Assembly (NCBI GenBank): GCA_913777025.1
Contig: CAJYQM010000016.1
Coordinates: 1-64,000, forward strand
Source: an uncultured Massilia sp.
GTDB taxonomy: Bacteria > Pseudomonadota > Gammaproteobacteria > Burkholderiales > Burkholderiaceae_D
Direction: 5' to 3'
DNA length: 64,000 bases
Shown here: positions 8,559-19,101 of the stretch, piece by piece
How the letters are laid out: each line of letters begins with the position of its first letter
Position numbering within the stretch: position 1 is the first letter of the stretch
Notes under the pieces: model-generated
Told to the model about the DNA's origin: nothing
The model's database searches: none
What the model saw: only the letters and a program-made list of their open reading frames with translations
Position numbers and translations under genes: made by a program

Positions 8559-8987
8559 ATGGCGATGCTGGAAGAATTCAGGAAATTCGCGATGAAGGGC
8601 AATGTCGTCGACCTGGCGGTCGGCGTCATCATCGGCGGGGCCTTCGGGCGCATCGTCGATTCATTGGTGCAGGACGTGATCATGCCGCCGATCGGCAAGC
8701 TGTTCGGCGGCCTGGACTTCGCCAGTTACTACATTCCCCTGAACGGCCAGGCCTACGGCTTGCCGCTGGCAGAGGCCAAGAAGGCCGGCGCTGTACTGGC
8801 CTACGGAAACTTCCTGACCATCCTGCTCAACTTCCTGATCCTGGCTTTCGTGATCTTCCAGATGGTGCGTTTGATGAACCGTTTGCGCAACCAGTTCCAC
8901 AAGGACGACGAGAAGCCGGCCGCGCCGCCGCCGACCCCGGAAGACGTGCTGCTGCTGCGCGAGATCCGCGACGCGCTGAAGAAATAA
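8559..8987 (+). CDS. mscL: Large-conductance mechanosensitive channel
   Basis: [46 protein letters not shown]; preceded by AAGGAGG. Confidence 0.97.
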   Translation: MAMLEEFRKFAMKGNVVDLAVGVIIGGAFGRIVDSLVQDVIMPPIGKLFGGLDFASYYIPLNGQAYGLPLAEAKKAGAVLAYGNFLTILLNFLILAFVIFQMVRLMNRLRNQFHKDDEKPAAPPPTPEDVLLLREIRDALKK

Positions 8988-8998
8988 GCACCCCTGCC

Positions 8999-10168
8999 AT
9001 GCGCCGTTACTGGCTCCTGTTCGCGCAAACCGTCACGATCGCCCTCGGCATCTATGCCGTGGTCGCGGCGCTGCGGCCGGGCTGGCCGGGCGGCGATCCG
9101 CTGGAGCGGGCGCCGACCCGGGTCGGCATCGGCACGCCGGGACGCTCGATCCCGGTGCTGCAGGCGCCGGGCACGGCGCTGCCCACGCCGGGCAGCTACC
9201 GCGAGGCGGCCGGGCGCGCGATGCCGGCCGTGGTCAACATCCTGACCAGCAAGGCGATGCGCGATGCCCATCTGCTGCTGAAGGACCCGTTCTTCCGCCG
9301 CTTTTTTGGGGACAAGCTGCCGCCGCAGGAGCAGATGGCCAGCCTCGGTTCGGGCGTGATCGTCAGCCCGGACGGCTACATCCTGACGAATTTCCACGTG
9401 GTCGAGGGCGCCGACGAGATCGAGGTCGGCCTGGCCGACGGCAGGAAGGCCGAAGCCAGCGTCGTCGGCACCGATCCGGAAACGGATCTTGCCGTCATCC
9501 GCATCAAGGAGAAAAACCTGCCGGTGATCGTGCTCGGCGAGCCGGACCAGGCACGCGTCGGCGACGTGGTGCTGGCCATCGGTAACCCGTTCGGGGTGGG
9601 GCAGACCGTCACGCTGGGCATCATCTCGGCGCTGGGCCGGAACAACCTGCACATCAACCACTTCGAAAATTTCATCCAGACCGATGCCGCGATCAACTTC
9701 GGCAACTCGGGCGGCGCGCTGGTCGACAGCCGCGGCAACCTGTTAGGGATAAACTCCGCGATCTATTCCCAGACCGGCGGTTCGGTCGGCATCGGTTTCG
9801 CCATTCCCGTATCGACGGCAAAGGCGGTGCTCGATGCGATCGTCAAGCATGGCCAGGTCGTGCGCGGCTGGATCGGCATCGAATCCCAGGACATCACGCC
9901 GGAACTGGCCGGCAGCTTCGGCCTCGGGCGCGAGCGCGGGGCCATGATCGCCGGCGTCGTGCGCGGCGGGCCGGCCGACCGCGCCGGCATGCGCCCGGGC
10001 GACATCCTGGTGTCGGTGAAGGGGAAAAAGGTCACCAACACCAACGACATGATGAACCTGATCGCGGACCTGCCGCCGGGCGAAAAGGCGCCCATGACCG
10101 TGATGCGCAAGAACCGCGAGACCACGCTGGCCGTGACGGTCGGCCGCCGTCCGCGCCAACAACCTTGA
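8999..10168 (+). CDS. Trypsin-like serine protease with PDZ domain (DegS/DegQ/Do-like)
   Basis: VVNILTSK..., SDGYILTNFHVV-like, NFGNSGGALVDSRGNLLGINSAI, C-terminal PDZ. Confidence 0.92.
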   Translation: MRRYWLLFAQTVTIALGIYAVVAALRPGWPGGDPLERAPTRVGIGTPGRSIPVLQAPGTALPTPGSYREAAGRAMPAVVNILTSKAMRDAHLLLKDPFFRRFFGDKLPPQEQMASLGSGVIVSPDGYILTNFHVVEGADEIEVGLADGRKAEASVVGTDPETDLAVIRIKEKNLPVIVLGEPDQARVGDVVLAIGNPFGVGQTVTLGIISALGRNNLHINHFENFIQTDAAINFGNSGGALVDSRGNLLGINSAIYSQTGGSVGIGFAIPVSTAKAVLDAIVKHGQVVRGWIGIESQDITPELAGSFGLGRERGAMIAGVVRGGPADRAGMRPGDILVSVKGKKVTNTNDMMNLIADLPPGEKAPMTVMRKNRETTLAVTVGRRPRQQP

Positions 10169-10177
10169 AGGACCCCC

Positions 10178-10864
10178 ATGCACCTGCGTGACCTGACGCA
10201 ATTCCTGACCGAACTCAAAGAGAACAACAACCGTCCCTGGTTCCTGTGGAACAAGCCGCGCTACGACATCCTGCGCGCCGAGTTCCTGCAGGTGTTGACC
10301 GAGCTGATCCGGGAGATCGGCAAATTCGACCGCCAGGTCGTCGCCTGCGACCCGAAAAAGGCGATGTTCCGCTTCCAGCGCGACACCCGCTTCTCGAACG
10401 ACAAGACGCCGTATAAAACCCATTTTTCGGCAGGCATCGCGCCGGGCAACAAGCGCCGCCCCAGCGAAGGCGGCGGGCCGACCTACTATTTCCACATCGA
10501 AGCCAACGGCACCCTGCTGTTCGGCGCCGGCGAGTACCTGCCGCCGGCCGCGCGCCTGAAGGCGATCCGCGAGCACGTGGTCAATGATGCGACAGGTTTC
10601 TCGAAAATGTTGAAGAATAAACATCTGCGCGAGACGTTTGGCGACCTGAATCCGGAAGACAAGTTGCAGCGGCCTCCAAAAGGTTTTGATCCGAACCATC
10701 CGCTGGTCGAATACCTCAAACTGAAGAGTTATTTCGTCTGGATCGAAGTGCCGCTGGACATCAACGATCCGGACGCGCTGGTGCCGCGTCTCGCGCAGGG
10801 ATTCAAGGATGCCACCGCGCTGGTCAACTGGCTGCGGGGCGTGCCGCAAACCTTCGCAGAGTAA
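10178..10864 (+). CDS. DUF2461 domain-containing protein
   Basis: FLTELKENNNRPWFLWNKPRYD..., RFSNDKTPYKTHFSAGIAPGNKR. Confidence 0.85.
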   Translation: MHLRDLTQFLTELKENNNRPWFLWNKPRYDILRAEFLQVLTELIREIGKFDRQVVACDPKKAMFRFQRDTRFSNDKTPYKTHFSAGIAPGNKRRPSEGGGPTYYFHIEANGTLLFGAGEYLPPAARLKAIREHVVNDATGFSKMLKNKHLRETFGDLNPEDKLQRPPKGFDPNHPLVEYLKLKSYFVWIEVPLDINDPDALVPRLAQGFKDATALVNWLRGVPQTFAE

Positions 10865-10879
10865 TGATTGGAGAGAAAC

Positions 10880-11254
10880 ATGGCCTTGCAACATGCAGTA
10901 TCGGGTGAACGGATCGCACTTCAGCGGGGCGAAGACGACATTGCAAACTTCACGTCGATCGCGTTGATCAAGACCGATCACATGGAACTCATCAGGCTCG
11001 TGCTGCCGAAGGACAAGCCGATGCCGGAGCACTGGGTCGAGGGAGAAATGACCCTGCTGTGCCTGGAAGGCGAGATCGTGTTCCAGGCCCACGGCCGTTC
11101 CACGATCCTGAAGCCGAACGAGATGGTCTACCTGACCGGCGGCGAACCGCATGCGATCAGCGCCAACGAGGATGCCGTCGGCTTGATGACCATCCTGCTG
11201 CACCCGGGTGACAACACCGGCGGGCCGACGAACCGGACGTCGTCGAATTCGTGA
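10880..11254 (+). CDS. Cupin domain-containing protein
   Basis: MPEHWVEGEMTLLCLEGEIVFQAHGRSTILKPNEMVYLTGGEPHAISANEDA. Confidence 0.82.
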   Translation: MALQHAVSGERIALQRGEDDIANFTSIALIKTDHMELIRLVLPKDKPMPEHWVEGEMTLLCLEGEIVFQAHGRSTILKPNEMVYLTGGEPHAISANEDAVGLMTILLHPGDNTGGPTNRTSSNS

Positions 11255-11256
11255 TG

Positions 11257-11370
11257 CGTAGGGTGGACGGCTGTGCCGTCCACGCGGTGATTGTTAGCGG
11301 AGGCGTTATCGCAAACGTGATTTGAACGCGTGGACGGGAAACCCGACTCGCCGTCCGCGTCCACCCTACG
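11257..11370. repeat. Interspersed inverted-repeat element (GTAGGGTGGACGG family), copy 1
   Basis: CGTAGGGTGGACGG...CCGCGTCCACCCTACG terminal inverted repeats with internal GGACGGCTGTGCCGTCC hairpin; sits in the cupin/gpsA convergent gap; related to 47300-47337. Confidence 0.75.
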
Positions 11371-11387
11371 GACGCGTCACCATTACT

Positions 11388-12425
11388 TTACGCCAACTCG
11401 TTGCGCGGATCCCGCGCCAGCAACTGCCCGGCCATCTCGGCCGCCGGAATCCCGTCGAACAACACCCCGGCCACCGCATTCGTGATCGGCATGTCGACGC
11501 CCATCTTGCGCGCCAGTTCGCGCACGGCCTTGGCGCAAGGCACGCCTTCGGCCACGTGACCCAGTTCGCGCACGATGGTGTCGAGCGGCTTGCCCTCGGC
11601 CAGCGCCAGCCCGACGCGGCGGTTGCGCGACAAGTCGCCGGTGCAGGTCAGGATCAGGTCGCCCATCCCCGTCAAACCCATGAAGGTGCCGGCCTGGCCG
11701 CCCAGCGCCGTGCCCAGGCGCGTGATTTCCGCCAGGCCGCGCGTGATCAGCGCGGCGCGCGCGTTCAGGCCCAGGCCCAGGCCGTCGGCGGCGCCGGTGG
11801 CGATCGCCAGGATGTTCTTGACCGCACCGCCCACTTCCACGCCGACCAGGTCGTCGCAGGCATAGACGCGGATATTGTTGCCATGCGCCAGGGCGACCAC
11901 GCGCTCGCGCAACGCGGCGGATTCGGAAGCCACGGTCAGCGCGCAGGGCAGGCCGCGCGCCACTTCCTGGGCAAACGAGGGGCCGGACAGGGCCGCGCCG
12001 GGGACGCTGTCGCCCAGCACCTCGCGCACCACCTGGTGCGGCAGCAGGCCGGTGTCGTACTCGAATCCCTTGCACAGCCAGACGATGTTCGGGATCGCGC
12101 GGCCCTTCAATTGCTGCAGCAGCGGGCGCAGGCCGGCCACCGGGCAGGCCGCGATCAGGAGCGGCGTCGCTTCCGGATCGGCGGCCACACCCGTCACGTG
12201 GGCGATGGCCGCCTCGAAGTCGGCGCTGACCTGCAGGCTGTCCGGGAAGGGAAAACCGGGCAGGTAGTCGGTGTTGTCGCGGGCGGCGCTGCTGCGCGCC
12301 ATCTGCTCGGGGTTGCGTCCCCACAGCAGCACGTCGTGGCGGGCGGCCAGCGCGATCGCGACCGCGGTGCCCCAGGCGCCGGCGCCGAGGACGGTGATGT
12401 TCTGTGCTTGTTTGGCTGCGTGCAT
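11388..12425 (-). CDS. gpsA: NAD(P)H-dependent glycerol-3-phosphate dehydrogenase
   Basis: [41 protein letters not shown]..., [20 protein letters not shown]. Confidence 0.96.
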   Translation of the reverse strand: MHAAKQAQNITVLGAGAWGTAVAIALAARHDVLLWGRNPEQMARSSAARDNTDYLPGFPFPDSLQVSADFEAAIAHVTGVAADPEATPLLIAACPVAGLRPLLQQLKGRAIPNIVWLCKGFEYDTGLLPHQVVREVLGDSVPGAALSGPSFAQEVARGLPCALTVASESAALRERVVALAHGNNIRVYACDDLVGVEVGGAVKNILAIATGAADGLGLGLNARAALITRGLAEITRLGTALGGQAGTFMGLTGMGDLILTCTGDLSRNRRVGLALAEGKPLDTIVRELGHVAEGVPCAKAVRELARKMGVDMPITNAVAGVLFDGIPAAEMAGQLLARDPRNELA

Positions 12426-12429
12426 AAGT

Positions 12430-12912
12430 CTATGGTTGGGTGGCCGGGACGCCCCAGACTTCGGACGACCGGACATAGCCGCTGATGCCGTCGCGGTGGC
12501 GCACGCGCACCCAGGGGCCGGCTTCCGGATCGACCAGTTCGAGCAGGACGTTCTTGTCGGTGGTCATCACGACCGGGGCCGCATCGTCGGGCGTGGCGCG
12601 CACCTTGGCGGAGGCGGCCTTGACGATGACATTGCGTTTCGCGGACAGGCCACGGAGTTCGGTCCAGGCCATGTCGCCGCTGGCGTCGCGCACCTTGACC
12701 CAGTCGCCGTAGCTGAGCACGATCTCGACCGGCATGCCGCTCGGGGCGACGAACAGTTTGCCGCCCTTGGCGGACGGCGCGTCGTACAGGATCACGGGAC
12801 GTGGTCCCACCGACTTGAAATCGAAGGCGTTGGCGGCAACCGAGGCCAGCAACAGGATACTGCCGATGAGAAAGCGTTTATGAGACAACGCGTGCTTGCG
12901 GATGAAACCCAT
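12430..12912 (-). CDS. SH3 domain-containing protein, exported
   Basis: Signal peptide [29 protein letters not shown]; two SH3-like segments ([46 protein letters not shown]). Confidence 0.8.
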   Translation of the reverse strand: MGFIRKHALSHKRFLIGSILLLASVAANAFDFKSVGPRPVILYDAPSAKGGKLFVAPSGMPVEIVLSYGDWVKVRDASGDMAWTELRGLSAKRNVIVKAASAKVRATPDDAAPVVMTTDKNVLLELVDPEAGPWVRVRHRDGISGYVRSSEVWGVPATQP

Positions 12913-13005
12913 GGAAGGCCTTTGGGAAAGAGACAGGCCAGAAGGCAGGAGGTGCCGGCCCGCCTTGGCTGGCGGCACCGGACACTGATATCTTACTGCT
13001 GGGTA

Positions 13006-13479
13006 TTACTGGACGCTGGTCGGGGCGCCTGCGGCACCAGCCTGCTCTGCCAGGGCCTGGCGGCGCTGCTGGTAGAACACTTCGAAGTTGATCTCGGCCA
13101 GGTGGACCGGCGGGAAACCGGCACGGGTGATCACGTCGGCGATGTTGCTGCGCAGGTAAGGATAGATGATGTTCGGGCAACCGATGCCCAGCAGCGGATC
13201 CATCTGGTCGGCCGGGATGTTGCGGGCTTCGAAGATGCCGCCCTGCTTGCCTTCGACCAGGAAGGCGACCTTGTCCTTGACCTTGGCGGTCACGGTGATG
13301 GTCACGGTCGATTCGTAGATGCCGTCAGCAATGGCTTCGGCGCCGACGTCCAGCGAAACCTCGATGGTCGGGGCTTCCTGTTCGAGGAAGATCGCCGGGG
13401 AATTCGGTTGTTCCAGCGACAGATCCTTCAGGTAGATACGCTGGATTTGGAATACGGGTTGCAGGTTTTCGTCGGCCAT
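13006..13479 (-). CDS. secB: Protein-export chaperone SecB
   Basis: [50 protein letters not shown]..., [34 protein letters not shown]. Confidence 0.97.
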   Translation of the reverse strand: MADENLQPVFQIQRIYLKDLSLEQPNSPAIFLEQEAPTIEVSLDVGAEAIADGIYESTVTITVTAKVKDKVAFLVEGKQGGIFEARNIPADQMDPLLGIGCPNIIYPYLRSNIADVITRAGFPPVHLAEINFEVFYQQRRQALAEQAGAAGAPTSVQ

Positions 13480-13637
13480 GGAACGCTTTCGTTTAATTGT
13501 GAGAAGAACAGCTCGCACTGCTCCAAGTGCTTGAAGTCTTGAATCAAGGCGTCGGCAATTGTATCAAAACCAATTCGGTTTCAATAGCATTCTTCCGACG
13601 CCCCGGGCGCCCGTTCCGGCCGCGAAAGCCTGTACCG

Positions 13638-13907
13638 TCAGGCCGCTTCGCCTTTCAGCAGCGGGTCCAGGCGGCCTGCCTGGTCGAGTGCGTACAGGTC
13701 GTCGAAGCCGCCGACGTGGGTATCGCCCACGTAGATCTGCGGCACGGTGCGGCGGCCGGTGCGTTGCATCATGATGGCGCGCTGTTCCGGATCGAGGTCG
13801 ACGCGGATGCGTTCGATCTCGGTCACGCCCTTGGCTTCGAGCAGGCGCTCGGCACGCACGCAATACGGGCAGCTGGCGGTATGGTAGAGGACGACGTGAG
13901 CTGTCAT
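13638..13907 (-). CDS. grxC: Glutaredoxin 3
   Basis: MTAHVVLYHTASCPYCVRAERLL...RTVPQIYVGDTHVGGFDDLYAL. Confidence 0.94.
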   Translation of the reverse strand: MTAHVVLYHTASCPYCVRAERLLEAKGVTEIERIRVDLDPEQRAIMMQRTGRRTVPQIYVGDTHVGGFDDLYALDQAGRLDPLLKGEAA

Positions 13908-13924
13908 GGCAATTCCTTTCAATA

Positions 13925-14329
13925 TTATTTAGTCAGGGGCAGGCCGGCAGCCGTCCAGGCCGCGACGCCGCCCTCGAGGCTATAGATATCTGCGAACCCT
14001 GCCGCTTTCAACAGGCGCTCGGCCTTGGCGGCGCGATTTCCGGTCTGGTCGACCACGATCACGGTCTTGACCTTGGCCTTGTCGAGTTCGCCGATACGGT
14101 TACCCAAGTCTGCCAGCGGCATGCTTTTCGCGTCGCGCAGGTGGCCGGCGGCGTAGTCTTCGGCACTGCGGACGTCGACCACGGCGGTGGCCTTGCCGCG
14201 GTTCATCATCTGCGTCACCTGCAGCGGCGTCGCCTGGCGGCCGCGCGGCGCCAGCGACGTGAACAGCAGAGCGCCGCCGGAAATCACGGCGATCGCGACA
14301 GTAAGAAGATGGTCAAGGATGAAATTCAC
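13925..14329 (-). CDS. Rhodanese-like domain protein, membrane-anchored
   Basis: N-terminal TM; AVVDVRSAEDYAAGHLRDAKSMPLADL...; in order secB-grxC-rhodanese. Confidence 0.87.
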   Translation of the reverse strand: MNFILDHLLTVAIAVISGGALLFTSLAPRGRQATPLQVTQMMNRGKATAVVDVRSAEDYAAGHLRDAKSMPLADLGNRIGELDKAKVKTVIVVDQTGNRAAKAERLLKAAGFADIYSLEGGVAAWTAAGLPLTK

Positions 14330-14422
14330 AAAGTTTCCGTTGGTTGAACTGAATCAGCGCATTATAAAATAGAAGTGGGACCAGTAATTTCTTGCATCTA
14401 TTTTCTGAGAAGAAGAGCTTCT

Positions 14423-15169
14423 ATGTACAAAATCGTATTCATGCGCCACGGCGAATCCACCTGGAACCTGGAAAACCGTTTCACCGGCTGGACCGACGTC
14501 GATCTGACCGAAAAAGGCATCGGAGAAGCCAAGACCGCGGGCCGCCAGCTGCGCGACGCCGGCTTCAGCTTCGACCTGGCCTATACCTCGGTGCTGAAGC
14601 GCGCGATCCGCACGCTGTGGCTGGCCATGGACGAGATGGACATGATGTGGCTGCCGGTCAAGAACGACTGGCGCCTGAACGAGCGTCACTACGGCGCCCT
14701 GCAGGGCCTGGACAAGGCCGAGACCGCCGCCAAGTTCGGCGACGAGCAGGTGCTGGTCTGGCGCCGCAGCTACGACACCCCGCCCCCTAGCTTGGAAGAG
14801 GGCGACGAGCGCACCTCCTTCAACGATCCGCGCTACGCCGGCCTGGACAAGGCAAGCATCCCGCTGACCGAATGCCTGAAGGACACCGTGGCGCGCGTGA
14901 TGCCGGCCTGGGATGAAGAAATCGCCCCGGCCATCCGCGCCGGCAAGAAGATCCTGATCTCGGCCCACGGCAACAGCCTGCGCGCCCTGATCAAGATGCT
15001 GGACAACATCAGCGATGCCGACATCGTCGGCCTGAACATCCCGAACGGCACCCCGCTGGTCTATGAACTGGACGCCGACCTGAAGCCGATCCGCCACTAC
15101 TACCTGGGCGACCAGGACGCGATTGCCGCCAAGATGGCCGCCGTGGCGAACCAAGGGAAGGCGAAGTAA
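14423..15169 (+). CDS. gpmA: 2,3-bisphosphoglycerate-dependent phosphoglycerate mutase
   Basis: [32 protein letters not shown]... Confidence 0.96.
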   Translation: MYKIVFMRHGESTWNLENRFTGWTDVDLTEKGIGEAKTAGRQLRDAGFSFDLAYTSVLKRAIRTLWLAMDEMDMMWLPVKNDWRLNERHYGALQGLDKAETAAKFGDEQVLVWRRSYDTPPPSLEEGDERTSFNDPRYAGLDKASIPLTECLKDTVARVMPAWDEEIAPAIRAGKKILISAHGNSLRALIKMLDNISDADIVGLNIPNGTPLVYELDADLKPIRHYYLGDQDAIAAKMAAVANQGKAK

Positions 15170-15172
15170 GTC

Positions 15173-16627
15173 TTGCGTTTCAACGTGTCACGATCCGCCG
15201 CCGGCAAGCTGCTGTGCGGCTTGCTGGCCTGCGCGCTGGCCCTGGGCAGCGTCACCGCGGCCCCTCGCAACGGCCGTCCAACCGAGCGCAGCAAGCAGAA
15301 GGCGGCGGCCGAAGCCTCGCGCGCCGCCATCCAGCAAAAGCTTGCCGCCCTCAAGAAGGACATCAGCCGCACCGAGAGCGAAAAGGAAGACGCTGCCGAC
15401 GAGCTGTCCGAATCCGAAGAGAAGATTTCCGACGCCAACCGCGCGCTGCGCGAACTGTCGGAGGAGCAGACCGCGACCAATGCCAGGCTGGGCGAACTGG
15501 CCAGCGAGCAGGAACGGCTGAGCAAGACCATTGCCGACCAAAAGGGTCAACTGGCCAAGCTGTTGCGTGAACATTACGTTGCCGGCAACGAAGACCGCGT
15601 CAAGCTGCTGCTTTCCGGCGACAACCCGAACCGCATCAACCGGGATTTGCAGCTGATGGCCTATGTGTCGCAGGCCCAGGCCAAGCTGCTGACTTCGCTG
15701 CGCGGCAACCTAGCGGCGGTCGAGGCCAACCACGCTTCGACCCAGAACGCCAAGGACGAACTCGAAGAAATCGCACAAGAGCAGCGCGACCAGAAGGCGC
15801 TGCTGGAAAAGGAAAAGGCCAAGCGCGCTTCCCTGCTGGCCAACCTGTCGACCAAGCTGGTCGGCCAGCGCAAGCAGGCAAGCAGCCTGGAGCGTGACGA
15901 GCAGCGCATGAGCAGCCTGGTCGACGAACTGACCCGCATCATCCGCCAGCAGGAAATCGCGGCCGCGGCCGAACGCAAGCGCCAGCAAGAACTGGCCGCG
16001 GCGCGCGCAAAAGCCGCCGCTGAAGCGAAAGCGCGCGCGCTGGCTCGCGCCAAGGCGCTCAAGGAAGAGCGCGAACGCCTCGCGCGTGAAGCGGCCAGGA
16101 CCGGCAAGCCGGCGAAACCGATGCCGGTGCCGGACGAGCCGAAGGTGGCCGCCGAACCGGCCCAGGAGGAAAAGCAGGAAGCGCCGCCGAAACGCAGCGC
16201 CGACACCGCGCTCGCGGCCGACCTGCCGAGCGGCGCCTTTGCCAGCCTGCGCGGGAAAATGCCGGCCCCCGTCAACGGCAGGGTCGGCGCCCGCTTCGGC
16301 GGCAAGCGCGGCGACGGTCCGGCCTGGCGCGGCGTGTTCTTCAAGGCGCCGGAAGGCACCGACGTGCGCGCAGTGGCACCGGGCCGCGTGGCCTACGCCA
16401 AGTGGATGCGCGGCTGGGGCAACGTGATCATCGTCAACCACGGCGGCGAGTACCTGACCATCTACGGTTTCAACGAAACGCTGCTGAAACACGAGGGCGA
16501 TTCGGTCAAGGCCGGCGACGTCATCGCCAGTGCGGGGAATACCGGCGGCAACGAAGAATCGGGGCTATACTTCGAGCTCAGGTATCTGGGCAAGCCGATC
16601 GACCCGGCGGGCTGGATCAAATTCTAG
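15173..16627 (+). CDS. envC: Murein hydrolase activator EnvC-like, M23 peptidase domain (TTG start)
   Basis: Coiled-coil N-terminal region and C-terminal M23/LytM domain (GARFGGKRGDGPAWRGVFFKAPEGTDVRAVAPGRVAYAKW...). Confidence 0.85.
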   Translation: MRFNVSRSAAGKLLCGLLACALALGSVTAAPRNGRPTERSKQKAAAEASRAAIQQKLAALKKDISRTESEKEDAADELSESEEKISDANRALRELSEEQTATNARLGELASEQERLSKTIADQKGQLAKLLREHYVAGNEDRVKLLLSGDNPNRINRDLQLMAYVSQAQAKLLTSLRGNLAAVEANHASTQNAKDELEEIAQEQRDQKALLEKEKAKRASLLANLSTKLVGQRKQASSLERDEQRMSSLVDELTRIIRQQEIAAAAERKRQQELAAARAKAAAEAKARALARAKALKEERERLAREAARTGKPAKPMPVPDEPKVAAEPAQEEKQEAPPKRSADTALAADLPSGAFASLRGKMPAPVNGRVGARFGGKRGDGPAWRGVFFKAPEGTDVRAVAPGRVAYAKWMRGWGNVIIVNHGGEYLTIYGFNETLLKHEGDSVKAGDVIASAGNTGGNEESGLYFELRYLGKPIDPAGWIKF

Positions 16628-16649
16628 CGGCATTGAAAGACAGACATAC

Positions 16650-18143
16650 ATGGGCAACAAACTGAAGAACCTCGGCCTGATCGGCATCGGCATGGTGGCC
16701 GGCGTGGCCGCCTCGGTCCAGTTTTCCGCGCTCGCGCAAAAGGGCGGCGAGGCGCCCCTGCCGCTGGATGAGCTGCGCCAGCTGGCCGACGTGTATGGCC
16801 TGATCAAGAGCGACTACGTCGAAAAGGTCGACGACAAGAAGCTGCTGTCGGAAGCGATCGCCGGCATGGTGGCCTCGCTCGACCCGCACTCGGTCTATCT
16901 GGACCAGAAGGACTTCGCCGAGATGCAGGAAGAGGTCGAAGGGCGTTTCGTCGGCGTCGGCGTCGAGGTCGCGATGGAAGACGGCTACGTCAAGATCGTC
17001 AGCCCGATCGAGGACACGCCGGCCTACCGCGCCGGCATCAAGGCCGGCGACCTGATCACCCGCATCGACAACGTCCCCGTGAAAGGCCTGTCGCTGGACG
17101 ACGCCATCAAGCGGATGCGCGGCGAGCCGCACAGCAAGGTGATGCTGACCATCGCCCGCCGCGGCGCCGATGCGCCCTGGGTGGTACCGGTCGAGCGCCA
17201 GGAAATCAAGGTCGCCAGCGTCAAGGGCAAGATGATCGAGCCGGGCTATGCCTGGTTGCGCATCAGCCAGTTCCAGGAAGAGACCGTCGACGAGCTGGCC
17301 GCCAAGATCAAGGAACTGTATGCTCAGAACCCGGCCATCAAGGGCCTGGTGCTGGACTTGCGCAACGACCCGGGCGGCCTGCTGCCGAGCGCGATCGGGG
17401 TCTCGAGCGCCTTCCTGCCGCAGAACGACGTCATCGTTTCCACCAAGGGCCAGTTGCCGGAATCGAACGCCACCTTCTATGGCCGGCGCGAATTCTACGC
17501 CGTGCGCCCGGGCGCCGATCCGCTGGGCAAGCTGCCGGCGGCCCTCAAGACGGTGCCGATGGTGGTGCTGGTGAACACCGGCTCGGCCTCGGCGTCCGAA
17601 ATCGTCGCCGGCGCCCTGCAGGACTACAAGCGCGCCATCGTGCTGGGCAGCCAGACCTTCGGCAAGGGTTCGGTGCAGACGCTGCGCCAGCTGACCGAGG
17701 ATACCGCCGTCAAACTGACCACGGCGCGCTACTACACGCCCAAGGGCCGCTCGATCCAGGCGCTGGGCATCGTGCCCGACCTGAAAGTCGACGAAACCCC
17801 CGAAGGCGACGGCCTGAACGCGCTGCAGGTGCGCGAAGCCGACCTCGACCACCATCTGGAAAACGAGGGCGACAAGAGCAAGCCGGCCAGGCATGCCGCC
17901 GCCAAGGCGAAGCGCGACGAGCTCGAGGAGGAGCAGCGCGCGCTGGCCCTGCTGAAGACTGCCAAGCCGCTCGAGTTCGGCGGCAAGGACGACTTCCAGC
18001 TGGCCCAGGCGATCAACCACTTCAAGGGTTTGCCGGTACGCCTGGCGAAACCCGATCCTGACGCCGACCAGGCCGCCCCGGCCAAGCTGCCGGGCGAGGA
18101 ACAGAAGCCGCCCGAGCTCAAGGGCGGCGCGCAGAAGAAGTAA
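16650..18143 (+). CDS. S41 family C-terminal processing peptidase
   Basis: PDZ (GVGVEVAMEDGYVKIVSPIEDTPAYRAGIKAGDLI) and VLVNTGSASASEIVAGALQDYKRAIVLGSQTFGKGSVQT. Confidence 0.94.
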   Translation: MGNKLKNLGLIGIGMVAGVAASVQFSALAQKGGEAPLPLDELRQLADVYGLIKSDYVEKVDDKKLLSEAIAGMVASLDPHSVYLDQKDFAEMQEEVEGRFVGVGVEVAMEDGYVKIVSPIEDTPAYRAGIKAGDLITRIDNVPVKGLSLDDAIKRMRGEPHSKVMLTIARRGADAPWVVPVERQEIKVASVKGKMIEPGYAWLRISQFQEETVDELAAKIKELYAQNPAIKGLVLDLRNDPGGLLPSAIGVSSAFLPQNDVIVSTKGQLPESNATFYGRREFYAVRPGADPLGKLPAALKTVPMVVLVNTGSASASEIVAGALQDYKRAIVLGSQTFGKGSVQTLRQLTEDTAVKLTTARYYTPKGRSIQALGIVPDLKVDETPEGDGLNALQVREADLDHHLENEGDKSKPARHAAAKAKRDELEEEQRALALLKTAKPLEFGGKDDFQLAQAINHFKGLPVRLAKPDPDADQAAPAKLPGEEQKPPELKGGAQKK

Positions 18144-18154
18144 GCACCTCCGAT

Positions 18155-18907
18155 ATGGACGACCGGCAACTGCTGCGCTACTCGCGCCACATCCTGCTCG
18201 ACGAGGTCGGCATCGAAGGCCAGCAGCGCGTCCTCGGCGCGCACGTGCTGGTGATCGGTGCCGGCGGCCTAGGCTCGCCGGCCGCCCTGTACCTGGCCGC
18301 CAGCGGCGTCGGCCGCATCACCCTGGTCGACGACGACGAAGTCGACCTCACCAACCTGCAGCGCCAGGTCATGCATACGACGGCACGCGTCGGCCAGCCG
18401 AAAGTCGAGTCCGGCCGCGAGGCGCTGCGCCAGATCAATCCCGAGGTCGAGGTCGTCGCGCTGCGCGAACGCGCCGGGCCCGAACGGCTGGCGGAACTCG
18501 CAGTCTCGGCCGATGTCATACTCGACTGCAGCGACAACTTCGCGACCCGCCATGCCGTCAACCGCGCCTGCGTGGCCGCGAAGGTCCCGCTGGTGGCCGG
18601 CGCCGTGATCCGCTTCGACGGCCAGGTCTCGGTGTTCGACGTGCGCGATCCCGCTTCACCCTGCTATGCCTGCCTGTTCCCGCCGGACAGCCGCTTCGAG
18701 GACGTGGCCTGCAGCACCATGGGCGTGTTCGCGCCCCTGGTCGGCGTCATCGGCGCGGTGCAGGCGGCCGAGGCGCTCAAGCTGCTGGTGGGCATCCGGC
18801 CGTCGCTGGCCGGGCGCCTGCAAATGCTGGACGGACGCGCCATGGAATGGACCGAGGTCAAGGTGGCGCGCAATCCCGCCTGTCCGGTCTGTGGGGGGCG
18901 GGCCTGA
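18155..18907 (+). CDS. moeB: HesA/MoeB/ThiF family adenylyltransferase
   Basis: RYSRHILLDEVGIEGQQRVLGAHVLVIGAGGLGSPAALYLAASGVG..., CxxC near C-terminus. Confidence 0.88.
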   Translation: MDDRQLLRYSRHILLDEVGIEGQQRVLGAHVLVIGAGGLGSPAALYLAASGVGRITLVDDDEVDLTNLQRQVMHTTARVGQPKVESGREALRQINPEVEVVALRERAGPERLAELAVSADVILDCSDNFATRHAVNRACVAAKVPLVAGAVIRFDGQVSVFDVRDPASPCYACLFPPDSRFEDVACSTMGVFAPLVGVIGAVQAAEALKLLVGIRPSLAGRLQMLDGRAMEWTEVKVARNPACPVCGGRA

Positions 18908-18924
18908 CCGTCTGAAGGCGTGCG

Positions 18925-18959
18925 GGGGGCAGGCATCTGGCATAGAATGGCCTGCCCCC
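18925..18959 (+). terminator. Strong stem-loop after moeB
   Basis: GGGGGCAGGC-N15-GCCTGCCCCC, 10-bp perfect stem, no clear U-tract. Confidence 0.5.
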
Positions 18960-19101
18960 GTATCAGAGGGTACAAGGCTGTAGAAGGTGTCATGCACAAC
19001 AGGTTATCTTACAATTGGAAAAGCTTGTAAGGTGGCTTATTGTCATAAATCCGCCTTATACTAGTTCGTTTTCTCCGACCGTCATCCAAAGATAGAGCCT
19101 T

